From Intrasporangium_A sp039812505 (GTDB lineage: Bacteria > Actinomycetota > Actinomycetes > Actinomycetales > Dermatophilaceae), in the NCBI RefSeq assembly GCF_039812505.1, contig NZ_JBDIAQ010000005.1, positions 9,221 through 73,220 on the forward strand: a DNA stretch of 64,000 nucleotides. The letters are read 5' to 3'. The translations under genes were made by a program, and so were the position numbers. Under the pieces are notes generated by a model. The model saw only the letters and a program-made list of their open reading frames with translations, was not told the DNA's origin and made no database searches. Within the stretch, counting starts at the first letter, position 1. Every line of letters starts with the position of its first letter. Shown here in pieces: positions 7,701 through 15,761 of the stretch.

Positions 7701-9742
7701 ACGACCTCACGCCAGCTGAGGTCGGCGGCGAGCACGAGCGCGTTGAACCCGTCCGACTCGATGACGCCGTCCCACACCGCGCGCACGGCCGACTCGAAGT
7801 AGGCGCTGATCTCGTCGCGTCGTGACCCGCTCCCCCAGTGCTGCGCGTCCTTGGCCCGCAGCCCGAAGTCGTAGATGTGCAGGCGCAGCCCGTCCGGGAA
7901 GCGGAGCTGGTAGGGACGCTCGTCGACAACCTCGAGGCCGAGGTCGGTGAACATGGGCAGGGTCTCGGTCAGCGACAGGCCCGCACGGCGATAGAGCTTG
8001 AAGCGTCGCTCGGTCGGTCCGCACGAGGGGTCGTCGTACAGGTGCAGCGCGGTGGCCTCAAGGGAGTCGTCGAGGGCGTCGATGCGCTCGAGGTCGGCCA
8101 CGGCGGTCGTGACGTCGAAGTCCTCCTTGTACGCCTCGGGCAGTGCCTTGGCGTACGCAGCCATGGCCTGTGCGCCACCCTCGGCACCCCGGGCAGCGCG
8201 CAACGCCTCGGACAGGTCCTCCTCCCAGGTTCGGGTCGCGTCGATGACCCGCCGTTCGAGGGTCGCCACGTCGACCTCGGGGATCTCCTGCTCCGGCGCC
8301 ATCCGGACGACGAAGTGCAGCTGGGCCAGGCTCGACTCGGTCACGCGCGTGGTGTAGTCGATGGTCTGCCCCTCGAAGGCCTCGAGGAGCAGTGCCTGGA
8401 TCCGCAGCCGGACCGCGGTGTTGTAGCGGTCCCGGGGCAGGTACACCAGGCACGACATGAACCGGCCGAAGCCGTCGGGACGCAGGAAGAGCTTGGTCTT
8501 GCGCCGCTCCTGCAGGTGCAGCACGGCCGTGGCGATTTCGGTCAGCTGTCCGGCGCTGGTCTGGAGCAGCTCGTCGCGGGGGTAGGTCTCGAGGATCTGG
8601 ACGATGTCCTTGCCGCTGTGGCTGTCGGCCGACAGCCCCGTGAGCCGCAGCACCTCCTGGGCGCGCACGTCGATCAGCGGGATGTCCTGGATCGTGTCGT
8701 TGTAGGCGGCCGACGTGAACAGCCCCAGGAAGCGCTGCTCACCCGTGCACGTACCGGCGTCGTCGAACCGCTTGATCGAGATGTAGTCGAGGTAGGCCTC
8801 GCGGTGGACCGTCGCCCGGGAGTTCGCCTTGGTGATGATCAGGATCGTCGAGTCCCGGGCCGCCCGGCTCGCCGCCGACGTCAGCACGTGGCCGGCCGCG
8901 CCCGGCCGGTCGTAGCGCAGCACGCCCAGCCCGGTGCCCGGCACCGACCGGGACACGTCCTTGCCGTCCTCGTGGTGGAGCGAGTACTCGCGGTAGCCCA
9001 GGAAGGTGAAGTGGTTCTCGGTGAGCCACCGGAGGAAACGCCCGGCCTCACTGGCCTCGTAGGGGTCGGTCCCGGCCGGTGCGGACGCCTCCAGCTGCGC
9101 CGCGATGGACAGGGCCTCGGCCCGCATCTTGGGCCAGTCCTCGACGGCGTCGCGCACGTCGTCGAGGGCGCCGCGCAGACGGGCCTCGACCTCGGACAGC
9201 CCCGCCTCCGGCACCCGGTCGATCTCCAGGTGCATCCACGACTCGTGCGTCACGCCCGCGGCCGGCACCTCGCCGTCGACCGTGTCGGTCAGGACCGCGT
9301 CGAGGCTACCGGTCATCGCCCGGCGGACCGACATCTGCGGGTGGATGATCAGGTGCACGCCGCGGTCGAAGCCGCCGAGCGCGGCGAGCACCGAGTCGAC
9401 GAGGAAGGGCATGTCGTCCGTGACGATCTCGACCGCGGTGAGCGGGCTCTCCCAGCCGTCCCGCTCCGGGTCGGGGTTGAAGACCCGGACGTTGGCCGTG
9501 TCGGCCGTCCGGTCGCCGGCCAGCCGCCGCTGGGAGGCGGCGACGGCCGCCAGCCCGACCGGTGGTCGCGCCTGCAGGTCCTCGGTCGCGACATGACGGT
9601 AGAAGGTCTTGAGGTAGTCGCCGAAGTCGAAGGCCCCGGTCGTGCCCCCCTCTCCGGGAGCCGAGCGGCCGTTGCTCGGCACGGGTGAGGCCGCAGCGGC
9701 CTGGAGGATGTCCTTGCGAGAGCTGTCGAGTGACACAGACAT
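4748..9742 (-). CDS. gdh: NAD-specific glutamate dehydrogenase, large (about 180 kDa) class
   Basis: The 1664-residue product belongs to the large actinobacterial NAD-GDH family, which deaminates glutamate to 2-oxoglutarate and ammonia. A long N-terminal regulatory part precedes the catalytic region. That region has GGLRWSDRREDFRTEVLGLV and KNAVIVPTGSKGGFYAKQLP for substrate binding and catalysis, followed by DMSGDVFGNGMMLSEHIRL and GGNLGMSQLGRIE of the nucleotide-binding part. Length is normal for the family. GAAGGA (9756-9761) lies 13 nt before the ATG, and a TAGGCT box at 9807-9812 could give a ~60-nt leader. It is an independent gene between pdtaS and a divergent unknown gene. Activity supplies 2-oxoglutarate used by the kgd enzyme. 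Confidence 0.97.
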   Translation of the reverse strand: MSVSLDSSRKDILQAAAASPVPSNGRSAPGEGGTTGAFDFGDYLKTFYRHVATEDLQARPPVGLAAVAASQRRLAGDRTADTANVRVFNPDPERDGWESPLTAVEIVTDDMPFLVDSVLAALGGFDRGVHLIIHPQMSVRRAMTGSLDAVLTDTVDGEVPAAGVTHESWMHLEIDRVPEAGLSEVEARLRGALDDVRDAVEDWPKMRAEALSIAAQLEASAPAGTDPYEASEAGRFLRWLTENHFTFLGYREYSLHHEDGKDVSRSVPGTGLGVLRYDRPGAAGHVLTSAASRAARDSTILIITKANSRATVHREAYLDYISIKRFDDAGTCTGEQRFLGLFTSAAYNDTIQDIPLIDVRAQEVLRLTGLSADSHSGKDIVQILETYPRDELLQTSAGQLTEIATAVLHLQERRKTKLFLRPDGFGRFMSCLVYLPRDRYNTAVRLRIQALLLEAFEGQTIDYTTRVTESSLAQLHFVVRMAPEQEIPEVDVATLERRVIDATRTWEEDLSEALRAARGAEGGAQAMAAYAKALPEAYKEDFDVTTAVADLERIDALDDSLEATALHLYDDPSCGPTERRFKLYRRAGLSLTETLPMFTDLGLEVVDERPYQLRFPDGLRLHIYDFGLRAKDAQHWGSGSRRDEISAYFESAVRAVWDGVIESDGFNALVLAADLSWREVVIVRALAKYLRQTGSTFSQDYIETALVANPAIARDVVQLFETRFDPDAFADDEPGREQREEREDVIVGQIKDALTGVASLDQDRIIRAFLGIILGSLRTNYYQVGEDGRPKPYVSLKLDPKAIPDLPAPRPMFEIWVYSPQVEGVHLRFGKVARGGLRWSDRREDFRTEVLGLVKAQMVKNAVIVPTGSKGGFYAKQLPDPTVDRKAWLAEGIEAYRVFISGMLDVTDNLVDGKPVPPPRVVRHDEDDTYLVVAADKGTAKFSDIANGKSADYGYWLHDAFASGGSAGYDHKGMGITARGAWESVKRHFREMGVDTQAQDFTVVGIGDMSGDVFGNGMMLSEHIRLVAAFDHRNIFVDPEPDAASSYAERRRLFELPGSSWRDYNRDLISAGGGVFERSAKSVPISGQMATALGLPADTASLTPAELMRAILLAPVDLLWNGGIGTYVKAASETNGQIGDRANDSIRVNGAELRCKVVGEGGNLGMSQLGRIEADFAGIRVNTDAIDNSAGVDTSDHEVNIKIALGGPVRSGELSLERRNELLESMTDDVANRVLRDNYEQNVLLGNARAQQHLMLSVHERLIQFLSEHGDLDRALEFLPPPAEIARRQKAGLGLVSPEFAVLVAFTKLYLKSQIVASRLPDDPFFAETLHDYFPAPIREQYAAAIDAHPLRREIITNSVVNSMVNRGGITFAFRASEETGAGPDDVARAYVVCREIFDLPAFVRAVETTDNVVTTSAQTVLYLEFRRLLDRAVRWFLTNRKGEFNIATEVDRFRPGVQQYAGRISELLRGSERERLLSRAAEIEGTGVPGELALQTASLLDRYSLLDCITLAEDTGSDLGDVMETYFRLSERFSVDALLTRVTNLPRENRWDSLARGALRDDLYSVLSALTHAALVVSDHGASPEQRVEQWFELNSEALERAWASLGPIDRLSHPGIAALSVALRTLRTVTRTGGGAPAPARAATATASGASAGAGAADGEAG

Positions 9743-9881
9743 GTCGGCGGTCGATTCCTTCGCGAGCTAGCCGTGCCGGCACCTCCTTGTGCCGGGCATC
9801 ACAGCGAGCCTAGCCCCGACGAGGGCCGTTGGCGGAATCGAGGTCGGTGGAGAACTTCCCGAGGATCTGCCCGAACCTGTC

Positions 9882-9887
9882 TAGGGT
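9882..9887 (+). promoter_or_regulatory. -10-like box TAGGGT before the unknown gene at 9895
   Basis: TAGGGT ends 7 nt before the ATG at 9895; there is no room for a Shine-Dalgarno sequence. Confidence 0.4.
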
Positions 9888-9894
9888 GAGGGGC

Positions 9895-10164
9895 ATGGCC
9901 GATGTGGACGTCACGCCCGGACCCTCGGCACGGGTGGCGCGGGCGCTCGTCGACGGCAGGTCCCTGACCCGTGACCTCGCCGCGGACCTGCTGACGCACC
10001 TGCCCGAGCTGGGCAGCGCGTCGACCCAGGGGCGGCTGGACGCCTGGGTCGAGCAGGCGTCGGAGGCGTTGCTCGCGGTGTCGGACGCGCTCGGGGAGCG
10101 GCTGCTCGACCGGGTCGGGCCACCGGATGCGACCGTGGGTCGGCGGTGCTGCGGTGGTCCCTGA
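9895..10164 (+). CDS. Unknown helical protein, probable 5' half of a frameshifted gene
   Basis: I do not recognise this 89-residue product. It is Ala/Leu-rich and predicted helical (ARALVDGRSLTRDLAADLLT, DAWVEQASEALLAVSDALGE). The last residues, VGRRCCGGP, look unnatural. The next reading frame, open from 10127, continues as GGAAVVPEAADP with normal coding character. Removing one base near 10140 would join the two into a ~251-residue protein. A -10-like TAGGGT sits 7 nt before the ATG. It is divergent from the glutamate dehydrogenase gene and followed by DUF2505. Confidence 0.5.
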   Translation: MADVDVTPGPSARVARALVDGRSLTRDLAADLLTHLPELGSASTQGRLDAWVEQASEALLAVSDALGERLLDRVGPPDATVGRRCCGGP

Positions 10165-10651
10165 GGCCGCCGACCCGGTCTCGACGTCGGCCCTGGGCGG
10201 CGCGCTTCGCACGCACGCGCTCACCTTGGTGGGCCTGCTGGAGCTGCTGGGCGAGCCCGCTGCGGTCGGACCCTCGGATGGCGCCCCCGAGACCTGCCGG
10301 GAACGTGACCTCATCAGGGCCGTGGCCGACGAGCTGGACCGGATCGGGGCGGTGCTGCAACGGCTCGCCACGGGCGACGTGGAACGCTCGGTCCGGCGCC
10401 GGAACCTGCGCAGGGAGGCGGCGCGGCACGAGCTCGACATCGAGGGGACCCGGGTGTGCCCGCGGCCCGGCCCGAGCAGGGTGGCGCCGGACACCCGGGC
10501 ACAGGTTCGCGAGCGGCTCCAGGAGCTGCTCAACCGGGTCGCCGCCGCGCAGGGTCGGGACCTCGCCTCGTTCTCGCGGGACCTCGACGTGTCCCTGGTG
10601 GTGCTGCGGGGGATCTCCGAGCGGGCCCGGTCGGTGCAGACCGTGCAATAG
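10154..10651 (+). CDS. Unknown helical protein, probable 3' half of the same gene
   Basis: This frame (about 165 residues from the GTG at 10154; an ATG exists at 10127) is Arg/Leu-rich and mostly helical, with RDLIRAVADELDRIGAVLQR and ERLQELLNRVAAAQGRDLAS. No family is recognised. It overlaps the preceding frame and has no convincing ribosome-binding site, which favours a frameshifted continuation over a separate gene. It ends 10 nt before the DUF2505 start. If the frameshift is real rather than a sequencing error, this gene is broken. Confidence 0.5.
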   Translation: MVPEAADPVSTSALGGALRTHALTLVGLLELLGEPAAVGPSDGAPETCRERDLIRAVADELDRIGAVLQRLATGDVERSVRRRNLRREAARHELDIEGTRVCPRPGPSRVAPDTRAQVRERLQELLNRVAAAQGRDLASFSRDLDVSLVVLRGISERARSVQTVQ

Positions 10652-10661
10652 CGTGTCCTCC

Positions 10662-11159
10662 ATGAAGATCTCCGAGACGGTCGAGTATCCCGCCGCCCCC
10701 GATGTGGTGTTCGCGATGCTCACCGACGAGCGGTTCCAGGGACGCAAGTGCGAGCAGGCCGGGGCCCTGTCGCACGACGTGGCCGTGACCCGGCTGGACG
10801 CCGGCCGCCGGGTCGTGACCAGGCGCGAGCTGCCGACGGAGAACCTGCCGGACTTCGCCAAGTCCCTGATCGGGCGACGCCTGATGATCACGGAGACGTA
10901 CGAGTGGGCCGCCCCGGACGGCGACGGCTCACGCACCGGTGAGCTCACCGTGGAGCTCGGCGGGGCTCCTGTCTCGTTGCGGGCCAGGCTCGCACTCGTG
11001 CCGGCGGGCAACGGCACGCAGATGCGCCTGGACGGCAAGCTCAAGGCCTCGGTGCCACTCATCGGCGGCCGGATCGAGAGGACTGCCGCACCGGCGATAA
11101 TCGACGGGATCCGCAGCGAGGGCACCGTGGGTCGCGCCTGGCTGTCCGAACAGCGCTGA
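10662..11159 (+). CDS. DUF2505 (START-like) domain protein
   Basis: This 165-residue protein begins MKISETVEYPAAPDVVFAML. It matches the actinobacterial DUF2505 family, a SRPBCC/START-like fold expected to bind a hydrophobic ligand. The single domain fills the protein; no membrane or signal segment is seen. The C-terminal helix contains RIERTAAPAIIDGIRSE, typical of the fold. It starts 10 nt after the unknown gene and is convergent with pruA after a 72-bp gap. Ligand and role are unknown. Confidence 0.85.
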   Translation: MKISETVEYPAAPDVVFAMLTDERFQGRKCEQAGALSHDVAVTRLDAGRRVVTRRELPTENLPDFAKSLIGRRLMITETYEWAAPDGDGSRTGELTVELGGAPVSLRARLALVPAGNGTQMRLDGKLKASVPLIGGRIERTAAPAIIDGIRSEGTVGRAWLSEQR

Positions 11160-11231
11160 TCACGCCGGGCTGGTCGCGACGCCTCCCACCACCTTCCCGC
11201 GGCTCCGCCCGGTCGCTCCGGGGCGGCCGGG

Positions 11232-12860
11232 TCAGCCCATGTGCGGGTAGCGCCACTGCGTCGGGGGCGCGAACGTCTCCTTGATCGCGCGGACGCTGGT
11301 CCAGCGGAGCAGGTTCTGCGGCGCCCCCGCCTTGTCGTTGGTGCCCGAGGCGCGACCGCCGCCGAACGGCTGCTGCCCGACGATGGCACCGGTCGGCTTG
11401 TCGTTGATGTAGAAGTTCCCGGCCGCGAAGCGCAGCCGTTCCGTGGCCGCGGCGATCGCCCTCCTGTCCTGGGCGAAGATCGAGCCGGTCAGCGCGTAGG
11501 GCGCGAACGACTCCATCTGGTCGACGACGGCGTCGAACTGCCCGTCGGGGAAGACGTGCACGGCCAGGATCGGCCCGAAGTACTCGGTGGCGAACATCTC
11601 GTCCCCACGGTCCTTGACCTCGATCACGGTCGGGCGCACGAACCAACCGACCGTGTCGTCGTAGGTGCCACCCGCGACAACCTCGATCCCCTCCGCGGCG
11701 TGCGCCCGGTCGATGGCCCCCTTGTGCTTGGCGAAGGCTCGCTCGTCGATGACGGCGCCCATGAAGTTGCCGAAGTCGGTGACGTCGCCCTGCGGCAGGT
11801 CGTTCGTGGTCGCGACCAGGTCGTCGCGGATCCGCGCCCAGACCGACTCGGGCACGTACGCCCGCGACGCCGCCGAGCACTTCTGCCCCTGGTATTCGAA
11901 GGCGCCACGCACCATCGCGGTGCGCAGCACCGCCGGGTCCGCGGAGGGGTGCGCGACGATGAAGTCCTTGCCGCCCGTCTCGCCGACCAGGCGTGGGTAG
12001 GCCTTGTAGTTGCGGATGTTCGCGCCGACCTCGGCCCACAGGTGCTGGAACGTCGGCGTCGAGCCGGTGAAGTGGATCCCGGCCAGGTCCGGGTCGTGCA
12101 GTGCGACCTCGGAGACGTGGATGCCGTCGCCGGTGACCATGTTGATCACCCCCGGAGGCAGCCCCGCGGCCTCGAGCAGCTCCATGATGACCTGGGCGGC
12201 CAGCTGCTGGGTGGGCGAGGGCTTCCACACGACGGTGTTGCCCATGAGGGCGGGGGCCGTCGGCAGGTTGCCGGCGATCGAGGTGAAGTTGAACGGGGTG
12301 ATCGCGTAGACGAAACCTTCGAGCGGGCGGTGGTCGGCTCGGTTCCAGACGCCACGCGAGTTCAGCGGTGGCTGGTCGGCGAGGATCTGACGGGCGTAGT
12401 ACGCGTTGATGCGCCAGAAGTCGATCAGCTCGCACGCGCTGTCGATCTCGGCCTGGTACGGGGTCTTGGACTGGCCCAGCATCGTCGCGGCGTTCATCCG
12501 GGCCCGCCATGGTCCGGACAGCAGCTCGGCCGCCTTGAGCAGGATCGATGCCCGGTCGTCGAACGAGAGCGCCCGCCACCCGGGAGCTGCGTCCTTGGCC
12601 GCTGCGACGGCCCGACGAGCCTCTGCCACGGTGGTGTTGTGCAGCACGCCGAGCACGACCTCGCGCCGGTCCGGACGGCGGACCTCGATCGGCTCGCCCG
12701 AGCCGACCACGCGTTCGCCGCCGATGGTCGCGGGCAGCTGCGTCTGTGTGGATCCGAGCTGCGCGAGCGCGGCCGTCAGGGCCGCTCGCTCCGGTGACCC
12801 GGGTGCGTAGTCGAGGACCGGCTCGTTGACCGGTGCGGGAAGCTGGGTGACTGCGTCCAT
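11232..12860 (-). CDS. pruA: 1-pyrroline-5-carboxylate dehydrogenase
   Basis: The 542-residue aldehyde dehydrogenase oxidises L-glutamate semialdehyde to glutamate, the second step of proline catabolism. It has the family signatures LVGETGGKDFIVAH (catalytic Glu) and YQGQKCSAASRAYVPESVW (catalytic Cys), a Rossmann segment FTSIAGNLPTAPALMGNTVVWKPSP, and a C-terminal GGGRASGTNDKAG loop typical of P5C dehydrogenase. The ATG at 12860 is preceded by AGGAG 7 nt upstream. No proline dehydrogenase gene is adjacent. Its product glutamate feeds the glutamate dehydrogenase encoded 1.5 kb away. Confidence 0.95.
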   Translation of the reverse strand: MDAVTQLPAPVNEPVLDYAPGSPERAALTAALAQLGSTQTQLPATIGGERVVGSGEPIEVRRPDRREVVLGVLHNTTVAEARRAVAAAKDAAPGWRALSFDDRASILLKAAELLSGPWRARMNAATMLGQSKTPYQAEIDSACELIDFWRINAYYARQILADQPPLNSRGVWNRADHRPLEGFVYAITPFNFTSIAGNLPTAPALMGNTVVWKPSPTQQLAAQVIMELLEAAGLPPGVINMVTGDGIHVSEVALHDPDLAGIHFTGSTPTFQHLWAEVGANIRNYKAYPRLVGETGGKDFIVAHPSADPAVLRTAMVRGAFEYQGQKCSAASRAYVPESVWARIRDDLVATTNDLPQGDVTDFGNFMGAVIDERAFAKHKGAIDRAHAAEGIEVVAGGTYDDTVGWFVRPTVIEVKDRGDEMFATEYFGPILAVHVFPDGQFDAVVDQMESFAPYALTGSIFAQDRRAIAAATERLRFAAGNFYINDKPTGAIVGQQPFGGGRASGTNDKAGAPQNLLRWTSVRAIKETFAPPTQWRYPHMG

Positions 12861-12994
12861 GTCAGGACTCCTGATGATCGACGACGGGCGCGCGCCCGGC
12901 GCACCCACCCTCATCGTCTCATCGCCCAGGACCTCGATCGCCCGCGGAGTCCGGGCCCCGAACGGCAGGTCCGCCCGGGTAGGGACCGCTCGGC

Positions 12995-13702
12995 TCAGGT
13001 CGCGGGTGCCACGACAGCGTCGAGACGCAGTGCGCAGACCGGGCTGTCGGGGTCGCGGACGCCGAGCCGGTCGAACAACGCCAGCGCGAGCTCGTGGTGG
13101 CCCAGGGCGCTGGGGTGCACGGTGTCATCGAGCCAACCGGACGCGACCCCCGCCACGGGCCCGGCAGCGCGCCATACGGCAGCGTGGTCGACGAGGGGGA
13201 CCCCGAGCTCCCGAGCCACCACCCGGACCTCGGCCGCGTAGGCAGCGACGGTATCGGGGTCGCGTCTGTCCCCCGCGGCGACCGGCGGCGGGGTCTGCAG
13301 GATGACGGTCGCGCCCAGGTCACGGGACCGCTCGACGAACTGCCCGAGGTCGTACCGGAAGGCCCGAGGACCGCCCTCGCGTTCCACGAGCGCATCGTTG
13401 GTGCCGAACATGGCAAGAACGACGTCGGGAGCGAACCTGCCTACCCACCAATGGAACTCGTCGAGCAGATCGGCTACCGTCGCGCCCGCCACCCCGGAGT
13501 TGATGACGGCGTCCCGGCTCCGGCCCAGCTCCCCGCAGAGACGCTCGGCGAAGTGCTCCACGAAGTTGCGCCGGCCGTGGGTGTGGCCGACCCCCCTCGT
13601 GATGCTGTCACCGGCGAACACCCAGGTCAGGGGCGGGCCGGTCAGGATCTCGGCCAGTCGCGCGGCATCGCGCCGTTCGTACTCCTCGGCGGTGAAGTCC
13701 AT
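12995..13702 (-). CDS. SGNH/GDSL-family hydrolase
   Basis: The 235-residue protein has canonical SGNH blocks: VFAGDSITRGVGH (block I, nucleophile Ser), NSGVAGATVADLL (block II), LAMFGTNDALV (block III) and WLDDTVHPSALGHHELA (block V, Asp/His). It is a likely cytosolic esterase or lipase; the substrate cannot be inferred. Unlike the SGNH gene at 1449-2225 it keeps the full GDS motif and has no disordered N-terminus. It stands alone, 68 nt from the DUF6912 gene on the same strand. Confidence 0.87.
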   Translation of the reverse strand: MDFTAEEYERRDAARLAEILTGPPLTWVFAGDSITRGVGHTHGRRNFVEHFAERLCGELGRSRDAVINSGVAGATVADLLDEFHWWVGRFAPDVVLAMFGTNDALVEREGGPRAFRYDLGQFVERSRDLGATVILQTPPPVAAGDRRDPDTVAAYAAEVRVVARELGVPLVDHAAVWRAAGPVAGVASGWLDDTVHPSALGHHELALALFDRLGVRDPDSPVCALRLDAVVAPAT

Positions 13703-13770
13703 GGCCAGAACGTAACAAGGGAGGCGGGCCCGGTGGAGCCCCCGGACCAGGGGCTGGGACGACCTCGAGG

Positions 13771-14256
13771 TCAGCCGTGCGCGCCCCGCCCGGGTCGAGC
13801 GCCCGCAGCGGGAAAGAGGGCGGCAACCTCGCCGAGCTCGGTGACGTCATACCACAGCAGCGGCTCGTCCGGGTCGGTCGGGGTCCTGCCGGCGAGCGGG
13901 GCTACCTCACCGACGTGGAGGGAGGCGATCCTCGAGACGGGCAGGGTGTCGACGAGCCGCACGGCACTGGGCGTGCGCGAGCCCGGCTGGACAGCCTCCG
14001 GGTCGGCGTCGGCAGCGATGACGAGGCGCCGATCGCCACGGTGCTCGCGGAAGGTGGCCGACACGGCGACGGCGTCGAGGAACGCGGTGTACTCCAGAGC
14101 CTCCTGGTCGAGCCCCGGCAGCAGTGCCGTCAGCTCGTCGGTGACGGCGTAGGCCTCGACCGGGGCCGCGACACCGGCGCGAAGGACCCCGGTGGCGGCG
14201 ATTTCGCGGAGGGTCGCTCCACCCAGAGGCACGTAGAGCCGCACGACCGGCATCAC
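13771..14256 (-). CDS. DUF6912 family protein
   Basis: The 161-residue protein begins with GTG-ATG (MMPVVRLYVPLGGATLREIA) and has the pattern of DUF6912: an N-terminal VRLYVPL strand, AYAVTDEL, LEYTAFLDAV, a VDTLPVSRIASLHVGE strand and an LLWYDVTEL end. The function is unknown. Its start overlaps the stop of the upstream acyltransferase (GTGA if GTG, TGATG if ATG), so the two are translationally coupled. The last residues are Gly/Arg-rich. Confidence 0.75.
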   Translation of the reverse strand: MMPVVRLYVPLGGATLREIAATGVLRAGVAAPVEAYAVTDELTALLPGLDQEALEYTAFLDAVAVSATFREHRGDRRLVIAADADPEAVQPGSRTPSAVRLVDTLPVSRIASLHVGEVAPLAGRTPTDPDEPLLWYDVTELGEVAALFPAAGARPGRGAHG

Positions 14257-15677
14257 GAGCCCCGCCCGCTCGCGAGCTCGGTGAGCGAGTCACGGATCGA
14301 CTGTGCCAGCACGTCGACGTCGGGCATGGCGTCGCGGTCGGCGTTGAGGCCGTAGTACACCCCGCCGTTGTACGAGGTGACGCCGATCGACAGCGCCTGG
14401 CCCTTCGCGAGCGGTGTGACGGGATAGGTCGACAGCATCTGCGCCTCGCCCGCGTAGAGCGGGCTCTGCGGGCCCGGGACGTTGGTGATCATGACGTTGT
14501 AGATGCGGCGCGACATGGCCGAGCCGAGCCGGGCGCCGAGGGCGTGCAGGGTCGGCGGTGCGAAGCCGGCCAGGTTGGCCAGCGCGGTTGCGCCGACGGC
14601 CTGGCCGCCCTCCATCTGCTGTCGCATGGCGAACGCGATCTGGTGCAGCCGCATCGAGGCGCCCGGCTCACCCACGGGCAGGTTGACGACACAGGCCATG
14701 ACCTGGTTGGCGTACATCCCGCTCGGGTCGTGGCCGTAGATGCTGACCGGGACCATGGCCCGCACGACCGTGCTGCCGCTGACCGCCTCCCCACGGTTCA
14801 GCAGCCACGTGCGGAACCCACCGGCGATCGTCGCGAGGATGACGTCGTTGATCGTGACGTCGTCGGCGTAGGCGCCGCGGCCCAGGTGGGTGCGCACGTC
14901 GCGGTAGTCCTGCAGGTCGGTCGCGACGTTGACCCAGCGCCGGGTCGTGCCGATCTCCGCGTTCAGCGGTGACTCGGGTGCCGGCCGCGCAGCCGTCCGG
15001 GCCAGCGCCGAGAGCATCGACCCCGCCGACTCCGCGGCTCGCCGCCCGACGGAGAGCACGTCCTCGACACCACCCCGGACGAGGTCGACGACCTGGGCGG
15101 GGCGCCGCACGGCGTCCACGACGGCTTCGGTGACCAGCTCGAGGCTGCCGGGCGGACGATGCGCCTCCCACGGGTCCTGGTCGTCCGCAGGGCCGACCGC
15201 GCCGCGCGTGGAGTCGACGATCAGGTGCGCGATGTCGAGGGCGTGGACTCCGTCGATCAGGGCGTGGTGGGTCTTGGTGACGATGGCGAACCGACCCTGC
15301 TCGAGCCCTTCGACGAGGTAGACCTCCCAGAGCGGTCGCGAGCGGTCCAGCCGACGAGCCTGGACCCGCGCGACGAAGTCCTGCAGCTGCGGGTCGCTGC
15401 CCGGGCGTGGGAGGCCGGTGCGCCGTACGTGGTAGCCCATGTCGAAGTTCTCGTCGTCGACCCAGACCGGGTTGGCGATCCGACCCGGCACGTCACGCAC
15501 CTTCTGGCGGAAGCGGGGGATCGCACCGATCCGGCGCCCCATGATCCGGATCAGCTGGTCGTAGTCGAAGCCCTCGACGGGCGGCTGGAAGATCATGACC
15601 GAGCCGACGTGCATGGCCGTCGTGCTCTCCTCGAGATAGAGGAACGAGGCGTCGAGCGAGGTCAGCCGGTCGGACAT
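14253..15677 (-). CDS. Wax ester synthase/diacylglycerol acyltransferase (WS/DGAT) family
   Basis: The 474-residue protein carries the catalytic HHALIDG motif (137-143, HHxxxDG) and conserved PLWEVYLVEGLEQGRFAIV and NVMITNVPGPQSPLYAGEA segments of bacterial WS/DGATs. These acylate diacylglycerol or fatty alcohols to store lipid. The start MSDRLTSLDASFLYLEE is the family N-terminus; 24 more in-frame codons upstream lack that character. It is coupled to the DUF6912 gene. Substrate preference is unknown. Confidence 0.92.
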   Translation of the reverse strand: MSDRLTSLDASFLYLEESTTAMHVGSVMIFQPPVEGFDYDQLIRIMGRRIGAIPRFRQKVRDVPGRIANPVWVDDENFDMGYHVRRTGLPRPGSDPQLQDFVARVQARRLDRSRPLWEVYLVEGLEQGRFAIVTKTHHALIDGVHALDIAHLIVDSTRGAVGPADDQDPWEAHRPPGSLELVTEAVVDAVRRPAQVVDLVRGGVEDVLSVGRRAAESAGSMLSALARTAARPAPESPLNAEIGTTRRWVNVATDLQDYRDVRTHLGRGAYADDVTINDVILATIAGGFRTWLLNRGEAVSGSTVVRAMVPVSIYGHDPSGMYANQVMACVVNLPVGEPGASMRLHQIAFAMRQQMEGGQAVGATALANLAGFAPPTLHALGARLGSAMSRRIYNVMITNVPGPQSPLYAGEAQMLSTYPVTPLAKGQALSIGVTSYNGGVYYGLNADRDAMPDVDVLAQSIRDSLTELASGRGS

Positions 15678-15761
15678 GCTCTCACTCTGCCAGAGCGAGC
15701 CGGGTGGGCAGCACGCCAACCCGGCGGCGGCACGTGCTCGGGGGATCACCCACCACCCGGG

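Noticed and set aside
4898..7825. Very long plus-strand open frame opposite the glutamate dehydrogenase gene
   Set aside because: It is a mirror frame produced by GC-rich codon use; the sense gene on the minus strand has clear domains. The same applies to the long frames opposite secA (20738-23536), lpqB/mtrB (27385-30132) and the glycosyltransferase (40959-43016).
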